Source: Telopea speciosissima (lineage: Eukaryota; Streptophyta; Magnoliopsida; Proteales; Proteaceae). Taken from it: a stretch of 64,000 nucleotides of DNA. Within the stretch, counting starts at the first letter, position 1, and each line of letters begins with the position of its first letter. Below are positions 49,024 through 60,098 of the stretch, piece by piece. The stretch is taken from positions 1-64,000 of the forward strand of contig NW_025317476.1 of NCBI RefSeq assembly GCF_018873765.1, read 5' to 3'. The notes beneath the pieces were generated by a model. It was not told the DNA's origin, made no database searches, and saw only the letters and a list, made by a program, of their open reading frames with translations. The position numbers and the translations under genes were made by a program.

Positions 49024-49209
49024 GGGAGAACGAATGCTACTTGGTTGCTTGTGGCATGTGCCCCTGTGCTTAGACATAGGGCCATGCAAAATGACCGCCA
49101 CACCCCCATAGAAAGACAGAAATTCTTGGTGCAGTGATCATTTTGTGTGGCTTTGTGTTTGGATGTAGGGGCTGCACTTTGCATGCGACTAGGTAGTGTT
49201 CTCTTTCCC
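49024..49209. mobile_element. Mutator-like MITE (186 bp) with perfect 9-bp TSD
   Basis: Ends GGGAGAACGAATGCTACTTG and (reverse) GGGAAAGAGAACACTACCTA. Flanks TATTTATTA at 49015-49023 and 49210-49218 are identical, though the sequence is simple and weakens this somewhat. Confidence 0.8.
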
Positions 49210-49426
49210 TATTTATTATTAGTGAGAGGGTTTTCTGAGCAAGTAGAGTACTCTACTGCCTCTACACCTTCTCACATTTAATTTTTTAATATTATTATCC
49301 TTATATTGAAAAAATATAATAATACATGTAAGGGGGCATAGTATATGGCTATATGCCTTAGGCTTATAGAGCCTTTTCCCTAGATGTATATACAAACCTC
49401 TATGTAGTTACCTAAGAAGGTCGTGC

Positions 49427-49545
49427 TTGGCACGTTGGTCAAGTGCTCACTTTGCTAAATGCTTGGCCATAGGTTCAAGTCTTGGAAACAACCTCTTTGA
49501 AAATAGGGGTAAAGCTGTATACATTTGACCCTACTAAACGTGGGA
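49427..49545 (+). mobile_element. tRNA-derived SINE, second type, 3' truncated
   Basis: A box TTGGCACGTTGGTCAAGTG, B box GGTTCAAGTCTTGG, then GTAAAGCTGTATACATTTGA. The head differs from the other SINEs in the window, the tail is Au-like. Confidence 0.72.
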
Positions 49546-49990
49546 ACAACCTTCTTACAAGTTATCGTTCTTTGTTTTTGTTTCAAGACCAATGACGATT
49601 TTCTGGTTCTGTGATGTGTCAAACATAGTTATGCGTTCTATGACCTACATGGTATCATTCATATTTTTATTTTTTTTTGGGTAATGACTACAAAAGCTTC
49701 CTGTTATAGGTTTGAAATTTCACTTTTCTTCCCTTAAATTTTTTCGTGCAACCAAAAGACCTTGCTAAACGTGGGAGCAACCTTACAAGTTATCATTTTC
49801 TTTGCTTTTTGTTCCGAGACCAATGAAGATTTTCTGGTTCTGTGACATGTCAAACCTAGCTATTCGTTCTTTGACCTACATGGTATCATTCATATTTTTT
49901 TTTTGGTAATGATTACAAAAGTTTCCTATTGCAGGTTTGAAATTTCATTTTTCTTCCCTTCAATTTTTCATGCAACCAAATGGAACTTGA
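49534..49990. repeat. Tandem duplication of about 225 bp, third partial copy at 50187-50256
   Basis: Copy 1 (49534-49762) and copy 2 (49763-49990) share CTAAACGTGGGA.CAACCTT, GATTTTCTGGTTCTGTGA, CCTACATGGTATCATTCATA and the AGGTTTGAAATTTCA end. The last third recurs once more downstream. Confidence 0.88.
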
Positions 49991-50368
49991 AGTAAAAAAG
50001 TATCATCATTAAATATGGGAGAGGGTTTCCTACACTGTCCAGTAGGGGTATTTATGATATATCACCCCTCACATGAACAATGATATGTGTGGGGTTGTGC
50101 AATTTGGTTTTTGAGCTGGTGTTGTACAAATCTTTTTCCAATTAAAAATGGTAAGGAATTTAGTAATTTATACAATCATATTCGATAATGATTACAAAAA
50201 CTTGCTTTTTTAGGTTTGAAAATTTTCATTTCCCTTCCCTTCAATTCCCCTTGCAATGGAACAGAGTTCTCGCGTCTGTGAATGGAGGTGGCACTAACAG
50301 ATTACTCCAAACTTCTTCATGTTGATGTAAAACATTAGGATGTACGAACTGTGGATTATAGTACAAAC

Positions 50369-51222
50369 TACAGCTGCAACTAGGTCAAGTTGGGCCAGGC
50401 TTTTTAAAACCTCAATCCAACCCTGAGTCCACTTAGCTTGTCTCAGGCCCGGCCCTGAATCAGGACCTAAAAATTCAAATCCTGACCTGCCCTCAAGGCC
50501 GGGTTGGACTAACCCCGATTGGCCCTGACCGGGAAGAAGAAGAAGAAGAAGAAGCACATAAATGGTTAGCAAATTAACGTTGACAGTAAATTAAAAGCAT
50601 TAGTAACAATAATTTGAGAAAACAAAAATCTCAAAGTAATATCAGACTTGTATAGTTTCAGAACCAAAAACATCTAATAATTATCTCTACTAGTTTGGGT
50701 TCTGATGTCCTCTAATCATATTAGAATTATTCATAGAACAAAGGATTAGGCAATAAGAATATGTTATAATATAAATATTAATCTAATGCTTTTTTGCATT
50801 AGCTAATTTGAAAGCAACACAAATAGTTAAATTCATGCTTGATGCATCAGAGCATACATGTAAAGAGTATACAAGATGTTAAATAAGAGCATGGAAGCAA
50901 TTACACATTTCTTACTTTATTGTTCAAATGCATCTTCAGCTGATGTATTATTTTCAAATTTTTTTTCGTGGTTCGGCATTATTTTCAATTATTGATGATC
51001 CCATTATGTCCAACACACGATTTAAAAGTTTGTGACTTCTATCAAACAAGACAACAACAGACCAGGCTGGGACAGGCAGGGCTCAGCCCAAGGCCTGACC
51101 CAGCCTGACCCAAGGCTTGAAATTCTCATCCCTGACCCATCCTTAGGGCTAGGGTATCTCAGCCTAGGCGTTGCTCGGGTTTAGGGTAGGCTCAGGCCAA
51201 CAAAGCCAAACTCGTAGCCCTA
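50369..51222. mobile_element. hAT-like non-autonomous element (854 bp)
   Basis: Starts TACAGCTGCAACTAGG and mirrors as TAGGGCTACGAGTTTGG at the far end. Flanks GTACAAAC (50361-50368) and CTACAAAC (51223-51230), 8 bp with one change. Subterminal regions are full of GGCCC/CCTGACC words; a GAA microsatellite is at 50535-50556. No transposase frame. Confidence 0.75.
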
Positions 51223-52170
51223 CTACAAACAAGCTGGTGGATGGTACCCTTAACTCATTTCCATAAAGGGAAATTACTATTACTCCATCACTCTCCTACC
51301 CCAAATTGCTTTTCTAATTCTACCCCAAAAGCAAACTTCTACCTTTCTTTCTCCCCTGTTAATTCAAAATCCATAAACTACCCATCAAATCCCCTCTTGT
51401 AGGTCTCCTCCAACAGCCCAACTCTACTATCTAGATCGCTGCCCCCCATCCCCCCCCCCCCCTACACCCTCTTCTACATTGGAGGGTGAAGCCCTCTAAC
51501 AACAAAAATAGGGGTTTACTAGAAGCACACTAATTCATTAAATAGATACTACTCATCAAAGGGAAAATAAGTGAATTTAACTATAATAGCAAATACTACA
51601 ACTCAAAATTTCTGAATAATGGCATTATTCATGATAATCAAAATTAACATTCATAAAGTGAAAATACAAACTCTACAAGTAAGAGCACTTTAATTGACCA
51701 TGACTAGTGACTACTCACCTGTGCCCCCCCCCCCCTAAACATTTATTTCATGTTTCCCCCCCCCCAAACTATCTCTTCTAATTATCTCTAAAATATCTAA
51801 TTGTTTGGAAACAGTCTCTTTGCGAAAACAAGGGTAAGGTTGCGTACATTATGACCTTCTCCAGACCCTGTAGTGACGAGATCCTCGAGCACTGGGTGCA
51901 TCCTTTAATAAAATTTCATCTAATTAATGAAATTTCTGAAATAAGATTTAAAACAAGATAAAGCAGAACAAATAGGAGAAAAGGACAATCAGATCCATCC
52001 AAGTTTCCCTTGCTTAATTATTTTCACCCATCTCTCCAATTCAATCATTATAAATACCGGTATATAAATTTCATCCACCTTCTTATGTTATATACAAACT
52101 CTACCCCAGAGTTAAAATAGGAAAAAAATCAATTTGCAACAGAGCTTTGTCAGGATGCATCTCCTCTCTA
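51223..52170. other. No gene seen; C-runs and a truncated SINE
   Basis: Poly-C runs at 51450-51461 and 51726-51735, a truncated SINE at 51804-51905. No coding exon recognised. Confidence 0.45.
51804..51905 (+). mobile_element. Au-type SINE, 5' truncated
   Basis: TTGGAAACAGTCTCTTTGCG, GTAAGGTTGCGTACATTATG, CAGACCCTGTAGTGACG and GCACTGGGTGCATCC. The tRNA head is missing. Confidence 0.82.
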
Positions 52171-54204
52171 CACTTTTTTTTTTTTTTTTGGGTGAATAAC
52201 AATTTGTTACCAAAAGGAGAAGGCAGAGGAGGGCCCAAGGGGGAGAAGAAAACAAAAGGCAAAACAAAAAATACAAAATAACACCACACTCGCCTTACAA
52301 CGAGAGGTGGAGACCCCAATCCTTTTTCTAGGGAAATCAACACATCTAGAAGATACCATTGACAATTTGTTGTTGATATCAAAGAGAATGGAGTCTCATT
52401 TCTATTGAAATGAATGAGAGTCAGAAGATCATCTCCTAAGATTGCTCCAATCAAATATGATGAATTGTAACATCAAAGACTAGCTTACCCATACGATCAC
52501 AAACTGATGAACCCCCGAAGGTCATGTTCACCCAAATCCATTCACGTTGAAAAGACATAATTCTTCTTCTCTGAGTCCAGGAATGAGCAAGAAGTAGTTC
52601 CAAATCTTTAAGAGGAAAGGGCAACTGAAGATGTGGTCAACTTTTTCATTGGCACTCCAACAAAGACAGCAAGAAGGAGGAAATGGGATGTGCCTATGGA
52701 TAAAGGACTGTGTTGGGAGGTAGTAAGTGAGGGCCCCACAAGAAGTGAAGTTGTGATAAAGTACTTAAACTAGACCAAATTGCCAATGACCAATTGGGGC
52801 ACGAGTTCTGAAAAAGTCCCAAGACAACTTAGAGTTGAATAGCCCCGAAGTAGAGGCCGACCAAGTGACCAAATCTCCCCCACCAGAAGACCTTCTAGGG
52901 ATACCCAAGAGAGAGTATGCCAAATAGAAGCCAATTGGGGAGAGGAGATAGGAGGAACCCAGTCATTATCATGAATAATGTCAGAGACCAATGCTAATCT
53001 GTTCGAACCCAAGTTATAAATGGTTCTGTCACCCACTAAAGGAAGGAGAACTCCTAGGGGGTGCCAAGAGATCAGCCAAAACCTAATAGAAGCACCATCA
53101 TCAATCAAAGAGTTGATAACTCCGTAAGCAAGAGGTTTAAGCTTTAGAGTCTTGCTCCAAACCCAAGAAGCATCAAAGATATGAGTGTCAATTCGGTACC
53201 GAAACCGTTTACCAAACTGGTACCTTACCGTACCGAATACAATTCGGTATGATACCGATATGGGAAAATGGTACCATACTCTGTACAGTACGATATCGGT
53301 ATGGAGGTTGATACTAGAGGTACATACTGATACTGCACCGAATTATCGAATACCGGTATCGTACCAAATTGACACCCTTAATCAGAGATGGGAGCCATCC
53401 AAATTGTTATTTCTGAGATGCCTAGAATAGACCCAATCAACCCATATGTTTTTCTTCTTCGATGCAAACTTCCAAATCAACTTGAGGATACCCGCCGAGT
53501 TGACATCTTTTATATGTCTTAACCCCAAACCTCTCTCAGCTTTAGGAAGGCAAACAAAGGCCCAAGAATTGGGGTGGAGAAATCTAGAGCAATCTGATCC
53601 TTTCCCAAGGAAGGAGCACATAAGAGCTTTAAGCTTCACCATAACAACCTGGGGCAAACAAAAAATACTTGACCAATAAATATAGGCAGACTGAAGGATC
53701 GATCTGATTAGTTCAAAACGGCCCAAATAGGATAACAACTTATCCTTCCAATGCTAGAGTCTCTTATGCACGAGGTCGAGCATGGGGGTACAATGGTGGG
53801 TCATGAGTCTAGATGGAATCATCGGCAACCCAAGGTATTTGAACAGAAGGAGACCCAGAGAGAAACCAATCAATTCCTTCAAACAAGACTTAACCTCTTC
53901 CGATGGAGGGATTTGGAAAGGTTGATGTGGAACTCTGACATAGAAGACTCAATTGAAAGAGGGTCAGCCTTGAAGTAGAGCATAATAAGGTCATCTGCAA
54001 AGACAAGATGGGTAAGCTTTAATGCCTTGCATTTAAGGGGGGGGGGGGGAGGGGGATAATAAGTTGTTGGATTGAATGCTTCTAGAGAACTTCAAGGGCC
54101 AAGATAAACCTTAGAAGATACCAATAGAAGAGGAAAAGTAGCCTACAGGGTTACCATTTACAAGCACAAAGAAAAACGGAGAAGAAATACAGTGGTAAAC
54201 CCAA
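52171..54204 (-). mobile_element. LINE (L1-type), 5' truncated, decayed, with poly(A) end
   Basis: Minus-strand reading from 54204: RT segment NWVYHCISSP..VLVNGNPVGYFSS, as in the LINE at 4.5 kb, then a gap, LKLTHLVFADDL (about 54015, with FADD intact), SYLGRFELIRSILQSAYIYW (53735), LPKAERGLGLRHIKDVNSAG (53560), then IDDGASIRFWLISWHPLGVL (53106) of the C-terminal domain. A run of A on the minus strand (T at 52170-52188) marks the 3' end. Frames are broken and a 200-bp MITE sits inside. It appears to be a relative of the LINE at 1-6.1 kb. Confidence 0.87.
53181..53380. mobile_element. MITE (200 bp) with GTGTCAATT ends in the LINE
   Basis: ATGAGTGTCAATTCGGTACC at the left and, reversed, TAAGGGTGTCAATTTGGTAC at the right. 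Flanks ATCAAAGAT (53172-53180) and ATCAGAGAT (53381-53389) differ at one base; the inner 8 bp would fit hAT. The inside is made of GGTACC/GGTATCG words that pair. Confidence 0.85.
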
Positions 54205-54932
54205 TTGGTGAAGGGAAGGGCAGCTCAGTTGGTCCTTGCCAACAGAGCTACCCTTTGGGGTTCCTTCATTATTAATTATTATCACTTACAACTCCATTAC
54301 TCTCTGAATCGTCTCAAGGCCCAAATAGACCTTGCACCACCTTGGTTATTACACCAAGTTCATTTTCTATCTGTCAATGAAAATCATTTGTTTCTAACCT
54401 TTCTTTCCTCTTAATTTTGAAATGGCCAAGTTCTGATTCATAAAATTTATTGCATATGTAATTTTTCTAGAGAAAAGAAATAACAGGTAACATGCACAGT
54501 AAGATCATCCTCCACCCAACCCCAAATGAAATTAAATTAAGGGAAAAAGAACGGCGACAGGTCCTGTGCTGCAGTGTGTACCTGTGTCCAGGCACAGCCA
54601 CATGCGAAATGACCGGCTCAAAAGTTTAATATTCATAGGTCCAATACTCCAAAATATTTAATCAACGAGTCAACTAGATTGAATTCTAAATTGAAGAAAA
54701 TAGAACCATTGACCACTATTTATCCATGCATATATCATGCCCTAGATGGGGGGAAAAAACTGGTTAAATGCAAACCCAACTTTAAGATCTTTATACATCT
54801 GGGCTTTTATTAAGTTGAGTATAAAAAGAATAATTGAATTAACTGATTAGGTAGTGTGCATAGCAGTCTGTGCTAATGCATATGTGTATAACCAAAGGCA
54901 TTTGCGACCATGACCATCCACATTTATTCTCT
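54205..54932. other. No gene seen; 3' flank of the DRP1 gene
   Basis: Contains half of a MITE-like sequence (54545-54620, GTGTACCTGTGTCCAGGCAC). No coding exon. Confidence 0.4.
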
Positions 54933-57900
54933 TCATTTCCATCCTACAGAGTCTATTTCATTCCTAGCTTTCTTGTAGAGCTCAAGCTTCTTAGCTAGAG
55001 CTTCCCTCTTCTCCATGAGTCCTATGTCCTCATCTAACATCGCCCCTAGCTGCTCCTTCTGCATAGAAAACCAATTTATAGTCAGCTTCAATACCTTTTT
55101 CACAGTAAGATCACCTAAAGTAGATTTATTTGATTACCTGTGTCTATGGTCAGTCTAAGTTTCCTTTATTCAAAACTAGAAACATCTGGATTAGTTAAGA
55201 CTTTGCATTCCGGATTGTTTGATCAATCAGTAAAATTCATGTTTTTGCTCAAGTTGTATGTGCAGAGAAGGTCCAAGATCTCTGTAATTCACTATCTTCT
55301 GAGCTCACCAAAATCCTACTGTACTTCCTCTTTCTTATGACTAGAAAATCAATTGTGGTGGTCTAGTTTGTTGAGCAAAGAGCATTTCTCCAGTTTTGGG
55401 GCTTACTACTTGGGCTCGCCATAAATTATCCGGACCTTTGGCATTGGCAGATTTTCAAGATGATGTGCATCAATGATAACTGATATTGATGTCAATTTAG
55501 CACTTTGGAAAAGAAAAACTTCTCCATGATTTCTCTCAAAAAAGCTTCATTGAACATTCAGACGTGCATTAATACTTTTCTTAATTCTCTTTCTCTTTCT
55601 CTTTCCTTGCAACAATGATGATAGCATGTGATTGAACCTCAGCCATCAGACTAAACTAGTGGCCTTGCCTGGACCTGGGGACTATGTGCACTATCAGCAT
55701 TTGTAACAGCTATTCCTTGAACCATAAATTAAAGTAGAGAATGCAACAAGACAAGGGTAGGAACTTTACCTCCCTTTTTCCGATTTGAACATAGAAATGA
55801 TTGAGCAGTGAGCGTTTTGCTTCTCTAACTTGACAATAAGCAACAACCTTGGGGATGGAATTATTTAGCGCATCGCATACCATGCCCACATAAGCTGAGA
55901 CATTTGACCCTGCGAGCAATTTATGAACTTATGTTAGGAGTTGGGACAAGTGCAAACTACACAAAACACCATTCTTTTTTAGTCTGAATCCGTAAATCCA
56001 TGTAACAGAAACTTAGAAAGAGCAGCTGCTATACCAATCCTCCGGAAATGGTTCTCTGAATCTCGGTCCATATTAGAGCCTGTAGCATTGGAGCCTGAAG
56101 CATTTGAGCTCTTCTCTCGCTCCGTAAGGAGCTTCCGGAAGAATTCCACTGTCAGATAATTAGATTCCATGTCCACCAGTCGTATGACAGTTTTCTTGCT
56201 ATCTTCACGGAATCTTTCTAAGGCTTCTCCTGCTACTGCTGCTATGTCAATTTGTAGTGTTGGGAACCACTTCAATTCCTACAAAAGGCCATTAAGGGTA
56301 ACCTCTGGAAGCAAATACCACCCCTAGCAATATACTCAAAGGTAGCAAAGGCATTCAAACTTGGAATTAGACTGCTCCATTCATGCCATATTAGATGTGT
56401 GCTGGTTTAGATGCCTAAGTTTGTAAAGACAGCATTTGTATGCGTACTAAATTTTGTATCAGTTACATCATTGTGGACAACTAAGCATCTGCCCTGTAGT
56501 TTAAAGGGAAAAAATGAAAAAAGAAGAAACCAAAATAGATATTTTTTTTTTTTTTTTAAGAAAGACACCAAATGGAATTGAACATAGTTGTCAAGGCAAC
56601 GCCTAGGTGTTCAGGCGCTTTGGTCGACTTGGGTGCCTTGGTCACCTACTTGATGTCACCTTGCTTTTTTATCCTCTCCAACGCCTTGGGTCGCCTAACC
56701 CCCGTGACAACTATGGAATTGAAACCAAAATTAAAAAAAAAATTCCCCTTGTTTGATTCTTTCTTGCAAAAGAAATGTTCAATTAATAGGTTTATACGAT
56801 TTTTATCTTCCAATAATAGGTAGGCAGATTAGTTAATGGGCTAATAAAGGTTTGTGGTATCAACAATTGTAAAATATTATGAGCTTAACAAGTTCGCATC
56901 ATGAAAGAAGTTAAATAGAGGATGACAATTTTAAAGACCATAAAACTACCTAGAATTATAAGAAGCATCAGATATTCTTTGAGAGGTTTATGACTACTTG
57001 ACACATGTATCCCTTTTCTGAAGAATCATTGCAATTATGTAGAGCCACAAAAATAAATTGGCAATAAATTCTTCTCTATTCTTTGAAAGAGAAATACTTT
57101 TTGAAATGTACAACTGTTCCATTAACACTTTCTTACAGTTACATGAAGCCAAATTTTCTTTAAAAGGCTATTACTTTTTATATGTGGTTCCATTCTGATA
57201 ATTGTCTTAACCTTTCCAGCTTTCAGGATTTGGCTACATGCACTATAAAAGTGATTCAGTGATTCATAGTTTTAATGCCAATGATTCCAGCTGATTGGCA
57301 AAGATCAGCTACTCAACCGAACTCAAGTAAGCATTGAATTACATGAGTACCGAAGAACTGACAGTTCTTTTTTGCTAGTTTATCAAGCTTAAATCACACT
57401 TATTCCAAAACCTTTATAGAACTTAATCTAAGAGACGAAGAACAGGATTATGTAAAACTAGCATGGGCTCTTGTCACATTCACATAATTCATTCATACAA
57501 ACAGTTTTCTCCAACCATATAATACTCACCTCTGTCTCACCTATCGACTTTCGAACAAGATCTTTCAAAACTATATGCACCAGCTGAAACAAAATAAGCC
57601 TAATCAATGAGACAGAAAATCTACATTAGTAAAGACAAGATTGAGTTTTTAATGTCTAAAGGTGCATTTTGACATCACCTTGTGCAAATAAAATAAAAAG
57701 CTTTACCCGTTTGAATTCTGTAGAATTCAGTGCACACACATAGAATACCATGGTTTTGGAAGTTTTATTCAAAAAATAAAACCATCCATCATTTACTTTT
57801 GGTTATTTATGACTTTCAAATATTTTTTTTTATTCAGAAGGCATTATTATACAAGATAATTAGTTTATTAATTTCAGAATCATATAAAATCATGACTGGA

Positions 57901-58418
57901 CGTAATATCACAAGAAACCATCCACAAGGCTTTGGGGTAACGAGGATTAAGACAAATCAAACCAATAAAAGAATGTTATCAACTGATATTTTAACAGGAA
58001 CCTATTTATAGACAAACTCGTATGGTAAACTTAAAATAAGAAATTGCTATGCTGAACATAGGATTATAGTCCTTGCCCTACATGCAGGTTCAGTGGTGAA
58101 CCAGCTGAGTACACCATGGTTGCAGGACCAACTTAGCATTACAAAGTAACAATATCTTCAGCATAAAGTTAAATTAAAATCAGAGTATTACAGAGTCAAC
58201 TGAGGCTTCAGCTGGGCCCTTAAAGTATCCAAGAGAACTGTCAATAAGCCTTCTATTTTCCTGTTCTGGAGCAATTAAATGGGGCTGATAACCATCTGCT
58301 TCTGAAATAACTTTTCGAACATTTTGTAAAGAAAGATGTCGATCAAAGGGAAGCTTCTTCAGAGTAGCTGGTAACTGGTTATCAAAAACCCCATATATCC
58401 GATCTCCACCACAGTCGC
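54933..58418 (-). CDS. Dynamin-related protein 1 (DRP1-type), last five exons
   Basis: Minus-strand exons with consensus splice sites and matching phases: 58418-58192 ([20 protein letters not shown], then [16 protein letters not shown] and GPAEASVDS), 57583-57530 ([18 protein letters not shown]), 56278-56035 ([20 protein letters not shown], then [17 protein letters not shown]), 55909-55770 ([32 protein letters not shown]), 55058-54933 ([20 protein letters not shown].., [11 protein letters not shown]). This is the middle and GTPase-effector part of plant DRP1, a large GTPase of the cell plate and clathrin-coated pits. The N-terminal GTPase exons are not between 58.4 and 60.1 kb; a copia element starts at 60.1 kb and they may lie beyond it. 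The segment [20 protein letters not shown] replaces the usual short variable loop. No stop or frameshift is seen. Confidence 0.9.
56583..56715. mobile_element. hAT-like MITE, CATAGTTGTCA family, copy 2, in a DRP1 intron
   Basis: 133 bp between CATAGTTGTCAAGGC and GTGACAACTATG, with perfect 8-bp duplication GAATTGAA (56575-56582, 56716-56723). Confidence 0.92.
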
Positions 58419-58599
58419 CTGAAAGAAGCAAAGTATTCAATAACAATGAAACCTTTGATGGGGAAAATCAAACATTGCCTTGATAGCAATAGAAAAGATG
58501 TAGTAATTCAAGAAGCCCTAACGTATGGGATGCAATAAGCTAACATGCCATACTGAAAAAAAAAACCCTGGAACATTTTAGTATGAGCTGCATTATTGA

Positions 58600-59591
58600 T
58601 GCATATCTGGTAGACAAATCTGTTAGTGGTGAGTTTCAGATAGAAGGAAGAGAAGAAGAACTCGATCTGTTAGGTAAGAAGAGAGGAAGAGAGAGAGAGA
58701 GCAAACCAGAATCATGTGGGCGGAGAGAGAATGGCGAAGGGATAGAGAGGGCTATAGGGTTCATAACATTCAGAAAACAAGCCGTATATAGCTGTTAGAC
58801 TTCAGCCGGTCGACCGGACCATGACTAGCAGTTAGAACCAACGGTTCTATTTCTGCCTTAACGGCTATTTGGCCAGTCAACTGTATGGGCATCTAGTCGA
58901 CCACCTGTAGCTCAAAATCCAGACCTTGCTCTCAGGAAGTTTTTCCTATCAGATCAAGTTCTGTCCAGTCGACCATCTAGTAATTCAGACATCCGTCCAG
59001 ACTATAGGACATCTGGATGATCGTCCATCTGGATTTGACTACTTAGGTTAGTCATGCCAGTCATTGTCAGTCGACCGTATCTCGACTGCCATCTCAGTTA
59101 AGACACAATAATGACTGTCAACTTATATCCTAAGAGACTGGTTGACTCCCTTATCTTTTTGGGTGACTTATTACAACTTTTAAAGAGCTTCTAGGCGGCT
59201 AGAGTGCAAATACTCAAGTAAAGACCTAATTCTATAGACACTTGAAGCTTGGTCTTGATCACTTCATCCCTTGATGCATGTTGCTTCTTCCAAATCATTA
59301 CATTCATCAATTCTTGAATAACCGTGGCTCAGTGAAGCTTGTATGTTGTGATCGTCTGATTCTTCATCTCTCTTCAATCGATGCTTGCTTGATACGTCTA
59401 GTTAAACTCAGGTTTGATGCTTGCAGCTTCATTGGTTCTTGAGCTTTGGGAGTTAGTACTCCCAAAATCATCATGACCATATGGTCATCACCAAGGTGTC
59501 CAGTTTGGTAAACTATCACCTATGTGTTTATTCATCTTCGAAACACATTTACACATTGATAGAGTATTGGGCAGAAACTAATATGCCAACA
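58600..59591 (-). mobile_element. LTR-like fragment, minus strand
   Basis: Read on the minus strand it starts TGTTGGCATATTAGTTTCTG (59591) and contains GGTCGACTGG-type words, a possible TATA box (CTATATACGG, about 58790) and a CT-rich stretch (58700-58680), the order expected in an LTR. The 3' end and target duplication were not found, so it may be truncated. Confidence 0.5.
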
Positions 59592-59965
59592 AGATAAACT
59601 TTTTCGGCCTCTTATTGTCTCCTCATAAGGGAAAACAACACAATGTAATGCTCATAAAATCTGGTATGGTTCCCTGGCCTTCAAATCCTCAATTCAGTTT
59701 TTGTGTACATTTTTAATGAACAATCGTCAAGACCATCCAAAACAAATATGTTGCTAATATTGCAGAATCAAAAAAGACTATTAGCATTAAATAATGTACT
59801 ACCTGGTTTTGACAGAGAAGTTGATTGCTTTCCCTTTCAAGATATTTTTCATTAGAACTACAAATATTTTACTATCACTATGGATTGCACATTCACTTAA
59901 AACAATCAATTAAGTTACGCATTTTTCTTTACTGGATTAACCAACCAAGTGAACATAGTGTAAGA

Positions 59966-60089
59966 CATAGTTGTATTGGCTCTAGGCGACCCAAGGTGTT
60001 GGAGGGGGCTTACACGTCAAGACGATACCAACAAGGCACCCTTCGAGCAAAGGGCACCTGAATGCCTAGGAGATGCTTTGGCAACTATG
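59966..60089. mobile_element. hAT-like MITE, CATAGTTGTCA family, copy 3 (inverted)
   Basis: 124 bp between CATAGTTGTATTGGC and GGCAACTATG, with perfect 8-bp duplication GTGTAAGA (59958-59965, 60090-60097). Its right flank abuts the copia LTR. Confidence 0.9.
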
Positions 60090-60098
60090 GTGTAAGAC

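Noticed and set aside
58583-58798. 71-codon frame as an extra DRP1 or host exon
   Set aside because: Opposite strand to DRP1, Glu/Arg-rich from a GA tract within the LTR-like fragment.
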